The position numbers and the translations under genes are program-made. The notes under the pieces are model-generated. The model did not search any database. It had not been told where the DNA came from and saw only the letters and a list, made by a program, of their open reading frames with translations. A stretch of DNA of 9,441 nt from Gammaproteobacteria bacterium. Its GTDB lineage: Bacteria > Pseudomonadota > Gammaproteobacteria > Steroidobacterales > Rariloculaceae. Below, one piece after another: positions 5,320 to 9,441 of the stretch. Numbering within the stretch: the stretch's first letter is position 1; every line of letters starts with the position of its first letter. Location of the stretch: NCBI GenBank assembly GCA_016927175.1, contig JAFGNC010000237.1, forward strand, positions 1-9,441, given 5' to 3'.

Positions 5320-5957
5320 CCGCCTGCCCGAGCATCCCTTGCCCGAGGATCCCGAGGATCGCTGCCGCGGGGACCGCTGCGGCGAGCGTTCCTTCCCCGA
5401 TGTTCACTGCTCCGAGGACCGCTGCTCCGAGGACCGCTGCGCCGAGGACCGCTGCGCTGAGGACCGCGGCTCCGAGCGTCGCTGCTCCGCGCATCGCTTC
5501 CCCGGGCATGGCCCTCGACGGGCCCCGCTTTCGCTCGCGTCAGGGCGGCGCCGCCCTCGTCGTCTCGCTGATCCTGCTGCTCGTCATGACGCTGCTCGGC
5601 GTGTCCGGAATGAACACGGCGACGCTCGAGCTGACGATGGCGGGCAACGCCGAGAATCAGCAGGACGCGTTTCAGGCCGCCGAGACGGGCATAGACATCG
5701 CGATATCGCAAAGTTTTTTCCCGACCGGCAGTGTCGGCGTGCTGCCGGCGACCCCGGTCGGCGCGGGCGAGGTCGAGGCCCGCACGGAATTCAGGCAGGC
5801 GACGCCGGTGCCGGACCTCGCGTTCAGCATGGGCGTAGGAGTCGGCGGCGGCGTGCAGGCCTATCACTTCGACGTGACGTCCGTCGGCCGCGGGCCGAGG
5901 GGCGCGACGTCGACGCACGTACAGAGCTTCTATGTGATCGGTCCCGGCGGCAACTAG
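5316..5957 (+). CDS. pilX: Type IV pilus minor pilin PilX with a repeat-bearing N-terminal extension
   Basis: A minor pilin of 213 residues. Residues 74-130 are typical PilX: RQGGAALVVSLILLLVMTLLG, then SGMNTATLELTMAGNAENQQ and DAFQAAETGIDIAI. PilX proteins lack the strict GFxxxE signal and use this GAALVV hydrophobic segment. The oddity is the first 65-75 residues. PilX usually has only a few residues before the helix, but here a Pro/Ala/Arg/Thr leader holds PRTAA repeats (residues 33-62). Two facts favour ATG 5316: the ATGA overlap with pilW and an upstream GAGG. The alternative, ATG 5508, would give a normal 149-residue protein but leave the repeat non-coding. GCT and AGG codons are more common in the leader than in neighbouring genes. 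Confidence 0.88.
   Translation: MTACPSIPCPRIPRIAAAGTAAASVPSPMFTAPRTAAPRTAAPRTAALRTAAPSVAAPRIASPGMALDGPRFRSRQGGAALVVSLILLLVMTLLGVSGMNTATLELTMAGNAENQQDAFQAAETGIDIAISQSFFPTGSVGVLPATPVGAGEVEARTEFRQATPVPDLAFSMGVGVGGGVQAYHFDVTSVGRGPRGATSTHVQSFYVIGPGGN
5412..5501 (+). repeat. 15-bp tandem repeat, about six copies, in the pilX leader
   Basis: The unit CCGAGGACCGCTGCT is repeated in phase with the reading frame, coding PRTAA, PRTAA, PRTAA, LRTAA, PSVAA and PRIAS. The first four copies are nearly identical and the last two are decayed. Weaker copies of CCGAGGATC and GACCGCTGC lie just upstream (5343-5385). The sharp identity of the central copies suggests recent slippage expansion. Confidence 0.85.
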
Positions 5958-5998
5958 GCGGAGCTTCGGGACGCGGCACGGCAGGCAGGAGGACGGGC

Positions 5999-6376
5999 AT
6001 GACCAGAGCATCCATCGCGGCCTTCGCTTTCGCGGCGGCAGCGGCATTGTCGGGGGCCGGCGCGGCCGGAGCCGTCCGCATCGTCAGCCAGCCGGAAGGC
6101 GCTTACGAGACGCTGCTGGCCGACGTCGTGCTGCCGGGCGGCACGGCCGGCTATGTGATCCTGCGCCCGTGCGGCGGCTGTGAGCGGATATCGCTCAGGG
6201 TCACCTCCGCCACGGCCTGGTCCGTCGACGGCACCGCGGTTCCGTTCGCCGAGCTCATTGCGGCGGCCGAAGGGCTCCGCGGCGCCGACGGCGGCGCGGA
6301 CACGGCCGTCTACGTCTACTACGACATCGCGAGCGGCCTCGTGAACCGGCTGGCGCTCGACCGCCTGGGCGACTGA
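5999..6376 (+). CDS. Small exported protein of unknown function with a CxxC motif
   Basis: A 125-residue protein that I do not recognise. The start at ATG 5999 is supported by AGGAGG 6 nt upstream. Residues 1-25 form a Sec-type signal peptide: basic MTR, an alanine-rich hydrophobic core, and a likely cut near GAAGA|VRIVS. The mature part is about 100 residues with a single CGGC pair (Cys58, Cys61), which could be a redox or metal pair or a disulfide. The rest (ISLRVTSATAWSVDG, AVYVYYDIASGLVNRLAL) looks beta-rich. It follows pilX by 41 bp and precedes pilY1 by 90 bp on the same strand. An accessory role in pilus tip assembly or PilY1 export is inferred from position only. Confidence 0.85.
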   Translation: MTRASIAAFAFAAAAALSGAGAAGAVRIVSQPEGAYETLLADVVLPGGTAGYVILRPCGGCERISLRVTSATAWSVDGTAVPFAELIAAAEGLRGADGGADTAVYVYYDIASGLVNRLALDRLGD

Positions 6377-6400
6377 CACGCTGCGGCCGGCGCGAGCCGC

Positions 6401-6407
6401 GGGGGGG
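6401..6407 (+). repeat. Run of seven G in the pilY1 upstream gap
   Basis: A G7 tract lies about 60 bp before the pilY1 start, just after a possible 5-bp hairpin (GCGGC 6383-6387 with GCCGC 6396-6400). Such tracts can change length by slippage. The length is modest for a GC-rich genome. Confidence 0.4.
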
Positions 6408-6466
6408 AACGGCGCAGCGGAAGCGTTCGCAGGGCGCCGCGGATGAAGAACCAATAAGGAAAGAGC

Positions 6467-9441
6467 ATGAGCTTCACGCGTCAACGCATCACGCCGATTG
6501 CGGCTGGCATGCTTATCGCGCTCGTGGCGGGCGCGCCGGTCGTCGCCGACGACACCGAGCTGTTCGTGTTCGACGCCGATGCGCTCGACGTGAACCCGAA
6601 CCTCCTGTTCATCCTGGACACGTCGGGCAGCATGGATACCGCCGTCGAGAGTCAGCAGACTTTCGATCCCGCGGTGACTTATGCCGGAGATTGCGCGGGC
6701 GACCGTGTCTACTGGCGGCAGGGCACCGGCGATCCGCCGACCTGCGACTCCACTCGCTGGTTCGACCGCTCGACGCTGCGTTGCCGGTCGGCGGACGGCG
6801 CGTTCGACGCCGGCGCAGGATTCGTGACGGACCGGGTGGCACGCTACGACGACGTCGACCAGCGCTGGGAGAGCCTGACCGACGGCGTCGAAGGCGGCGT
6901 GATCGAATGCCGCGCGGACAGCGGTGAGCACGGCGAGGCGGCCGGGTCGCCGGCGACCTACGCGCAGAACGGCGTCGCGGAGGCGCCGTGGAGCGCGGCC
7001 GCCGCGGACGAGGTCGACTGGCAACAGCTCGACGAGAACACGCTGTACGGCGGCAACTATCTGAACTGGTATCACGGGCCGACGAACCCCTCGACGCGGA
7101 TGGAGGTCCTGCAGAACGTCGCGCGCGCCCTCGCCGGCAGCATCAGCGGCATCAACATCGGCCTGATCGAGTTCAACGACCGCGAAGGCGGCCGGCTCGT
7201 GCACGCGGTCGAGGACGTCGCGACGGGCCGCGCGTCGCTGCTTGCCGCGATCGACTCGCTGACCCCGTCCGGCATGACGCCGCTGTCGGAGACGCTGTAC
7301 GAGGCGGCGCTGTATTTTCTCGGCCGCGCGCCGCATTACGGCGCGGACGGCATCGGCACCGCCGACGGCGTCTACGCGACGCCGATCCAGCACAGCTGCC
7401 AGAAGAACTTCGTCGTCTATCTGACCGACGGCGAGCCGCGCGACGACTCCGGCGCCGACGAGGCGATCCCGGCCCTGCCCGGCTTCGCCGACGCGGTCGG
7501 CGCGACGTGCGACGGATCCGGCGACGGGCGCTGTCTGGACGATCTGGCCGAATACCTGTTCGAGGCCGACCTGTCCAGCTCGCTGCCCGGGCAGCAGAAC
7601 GCGGTGACGTATACGATCGGTTTTGCGCTCGATCTGCCGCTGCTGTCGTCGACGGCGCAGCGCGGCGGCGGCAAGTACTACACCGCGGACGACACGGCCA
7701 CGCTGTCGCAGGCGCTGGCGAACATCGTCACGTCCATCCTCGAGACGCAGACGACGTTCACCGCGCCGGCCGTTTCGATCGACAACTTCAGCCAGACACG
7801 CCACCGCAACGACATCTACGTCTCGCTGTTCCAGCCGACGCCGAACATGCACTGGCCGGGCAACCTGAAGCAATACGGGCTGCGCGCCGCGGACGCGACG
7901 ATCGTGGACGCCGACGGCGCACCGGCCATCGATCCGAGCACCGGCTTCTTCTTCGATGACGCGCGGAGCGGGTGGTCCGACGGACCGGACGGCCGCAGGG
8001 TCGGCATCGGCGGTGCGGCGAACCGGCTGCCGTTTCCGGGCGACCGCAACCTCTACACGCATTTCGCCGACGGGGCCCTGACCTCGGCCTCCAACGCCGT
8101 TCGCCGCGACAACGCCGCGCTCGACGCGGCCGCGCTCGGCCTCGGCGACCCCGGCGATCCGACGCGCGAGCAGGTCATCGACTTCATGCGCGGCTGGGAC
8201 GTCGGGGATGCCGACGGGGACGGCAGCGCGGACGAGCCGCGCAATCAGATGGGCGATCCGCTGCACTCGCAGCCGGTCACGCTGACCTACGGCGGAACCC
8301 CGTCGCAGCCGGACCCGGACGACGCGATCGTGTTCTTCGCGACGAACGACGGCTACCTGCACGCGATAGATCCCCGCACCGGTGTCGAGCGCTGGTCCTT
8401 CGTCGCTCCCGAGTTCCTGGCGGACCAGGCCGAGCTGCTGGCGAATCCGCCGTCGCCGGGCAAGCACTACGGCATCGACGGCGATCTGCGGCTGCAGGTC
8501 GTCGCGGACGGCGACGGCGTCATCGACGCGTCGAGCGACGAGAAGGCTTACCTGTTCTTCGGCATGAGGCGCGGCGGCGCCGCGTACTACGGCCTCGACG
8601 TCACCGATCCCGATGCGCCGCGCCTCATGTGGCACCTCGACGGCAGCGACCTGCCGGGCCTCGGTCAGACCTGGTCGAGCCCGATCCCGACGCGCATCGA
8701 CGTGCAGGGCGCCGCGCAGAACGACGACGATCTGGTGATCGTATTCGGCGGCGGCTACGACTCGAGGCAGGACAACTACGCCGCGAGCACCGACAACGTC
8801 GGCAACGGCGTCTACATCGTCGACTCGGTCAGCGGCGCGCTGCTGTGGCGGGGCGGCCCGTCCGGCTCGACGCGCGACTTCGCCGCGATGCAGTACTCGA
8901 TTCCCGCGGACGTCCGCGTCATCGACCTCGACGGCGACGGCTATGCCGACAGAATGTATGCGGCCGACATGGGCGGACAGGTGTGGCGCTTCGACGTCGC
9001 GAACGGTCAGTACGCGTCGAACCTCGTCAGCGGCGGCGTCATCGCGCGGCTCGGCAGCGCCGGCCTCGCCTCCCCGGCCGCCCCCGACACTCGCCGCTTC
9101 TACTACGCGCCGGACGTCGCGCTCGTCGGCAGCGACTCGGGCAGCTTCCTGCACATCGGGATCGGCTCGGGCTATCGCGCGCATCCGAACGCGACGGAGA
9201 ACCAGGACCGCTTCTATGCGCTGCGCGACTACGACACGTTCGCTTCGCTGACGCAGTCCCGATACGACTCGCTGCAGCCGCTCACCGAGGCGGACCTGCT
9301 CGACGTCACGGACGACATCGACGCCGTCGTCCCGCCGGGCAGCGCCGGCTGGATGCTGCGGCTCGCGCCCGGCGAGAAGGTGCTGAGCGAGGCCCGCACG
9401 TTCGCGAACGACGTGTATTTCACGACGTTCACGCCGGCTTC
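6467..9441 (+). CDS. pilY1: Type IV pilus tip adhesin/assembly factor PilY1, partial (3' end off the right edge)
   Basis: The open frame runs from ATG 6467 to the window end without a stop (991 codons); PilY1 proteins are often 1,000-1,400 residues. AAGGA precedes the ATG by 6 nt. A signal peptide covers residues 1-27 (hydrophobic core, cut near VVA|DDT). A von Willebrand A domain follows, with MIDAS residues DTSGS (51-55), Thr271 in SGMTPLSET, and Asp321 in YLTDGEP. It is interrupted by a Cys-containing insert that includes the PilY1 signature NTLYGGNYLNWYH. The C-terminal propeller-like region begins near GDPLHSQP (596-603) and continues with FFATNDGYLHAIDPRTG. Calcium-loop-like motifs occur at 581-589, 681-687 and 820-828 (DLDGDGYAD), the last followed by MYAADMGGQVWRFD as in known PilY1. 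It acts at the pilus tip or cell surface. Confidence 0.94.
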   Translation, partial: MSFTRQRITPIAAGMLIALVAGAPVVADDTELFVFDADALDVNPNLLFILDTSGSMDTAVESQQTFDPAVTYAGDCAGDRVYWRQGTGDPPTCDSTRWFDRSTLRCRSADGAFDAGAGFVTDRVARYDDVDQRWESLTDGVEGGVIECRADSGEHGEAAGSPATYAQNGVAEAPWSAAAADEVDWQQLDENTLYGGNYLNWYHGPTNPSTRMEVLQNVARALAGSISGINIGLIEFNDREGGRLVHAVEDVATGRASLLAAIDSLTPSGMTPLSETLYEAALYFLGRAPHYGADGIGTADGVYATPIQHSCQKNFVVYLTDGEPRDDSGADEAIPALPGFADAVGATCDGSGDGRCLDDLAEYLFEADLSSSLPGQQNAVTYTIGFALDLPLLSSTAQRGGGKYYTADDTATLSQALANIVTSILETQTTFTAPAVSIDNFSQTRHRNDIYVSLFQPTPNMHWPGNLKQYGLRAADATIVDADGAPAIDPSTGFFFDDARSGWSDGPDGRRVGIGGAANRLPFPGDRNLYTHFADGALTSASNAVRRDNAALDAAALGLGDPGDPTREQVIDFMRGWDVGDADGDGSADEPRNQMGDPLHSQPVTLTYGGTPSQPDPDDAIVFFATNDGYLHAIDPRTGVERWSFVAPEFLADQAELLANPPSPGKHYGIDGDLRLQVVADGDGVIDASSDEKAYLFFGMRRGGAAYYGLDVTDPDAPRLMWHLDGSDLPGLGQTWSSPIPTRIDVQGAAQNDDDLVIVFGGGYDSRQDNYAASTDNVGNGVYIVDSVSGALLWRGGPSGSTRDFAAMQYSIPADVRVIDLDGDGYADRMYAADMGGQVWRFDVANGQYASNLVSGGVIARLGSAGLASPAAPDTRRFYYAPDVALVGSDSGSFLHIGIGSGYRAHPNATENQDRFYALRDYDTFASLTQSRYDSLQPLTEADLLDVTDDIDAVVPPGSAGWMLRLAPGEKVLSEARTFANDVYFTTFTPA

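Noticed and set aside
5954..9184. A 1,076-codon open frame on the minus strand, opposite pilY1 and the small exported protein
   Set aside because: Long antisense frames are common opposite GC-rich genes. The translation is a low-complexity R/V/A/D mix with no recognisable domain, while the plus-strand frame has clear PilY1 motifs.

Overview
This is a GC-rich (about 70% by eye) proteobacterial chromosome segment. The type IV minor-pilin cluster ending in pilY1, a tRNA with an encoded CCA, and short ATGA-type gene overlaps best fit a gammaproteobacterium. Genus and species cannot be read from this window.

Layout. (1) Positions 1-1506, minus strand: a stressosome-type module in the order rsbR, rsbS, rsbT. 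The genes overlap, and rsbT runs off the left edge. RsbR and RsbS carry STAS domains with recognisable phospho-acceptor sites. RsbT has the N-box and G1-box of a GHKL ATPase/kinase. (2) Positions 1641-1716, minus strand: a complete tRNA-Thr(CGT), with a candidate promoter just upstream. (3) Positions 1869-2300, minus strand: a Fur-superfamily repressor resembling Irr/PerR, with nested palindromes right before its start codon. (4) Positions 2301-2522: the divergent intergenic region, holding a 12-bp palindrome and a five-copy 9-bp tandem repeat. (5) Positions 2523-9441, plus strand: a minor-pilin (pseudopilin) operon. It contains two FimT/FimU/GspH-type pseudopilins, pilV, pilW, pilX, a small exported CxxC protein of unknown function, and most of pilY1, which is cut by the right edge.

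How the genes work together. The minor pilins and PilY1 are expected to form the initiating tip complex of a type IVa pilus. The pilins carry prepilin peptidase signals or a PilX-type N-terminal hydrophobic segment. PilY1 carries a MIDAS-type von Willebrand A domain and several calcium-loop-like DxDxDG motifs. The RsbRST module is a separate signalling unit that senses stress and releases RsbT to activate a partner, which lies outside the window.

Nothing here is clearly a new system. The less ordinary points are a 15-bp tandem repeat that lengthens the PilX leader, three abutting perfect inverted repeats plus an exact CCGTTCGTC (AlgR-box core) between the two fimT-like genes, the unidentified small secreted protein between pilX and pilY1, and the operator-like palindromes in front of the Fur-family gene.
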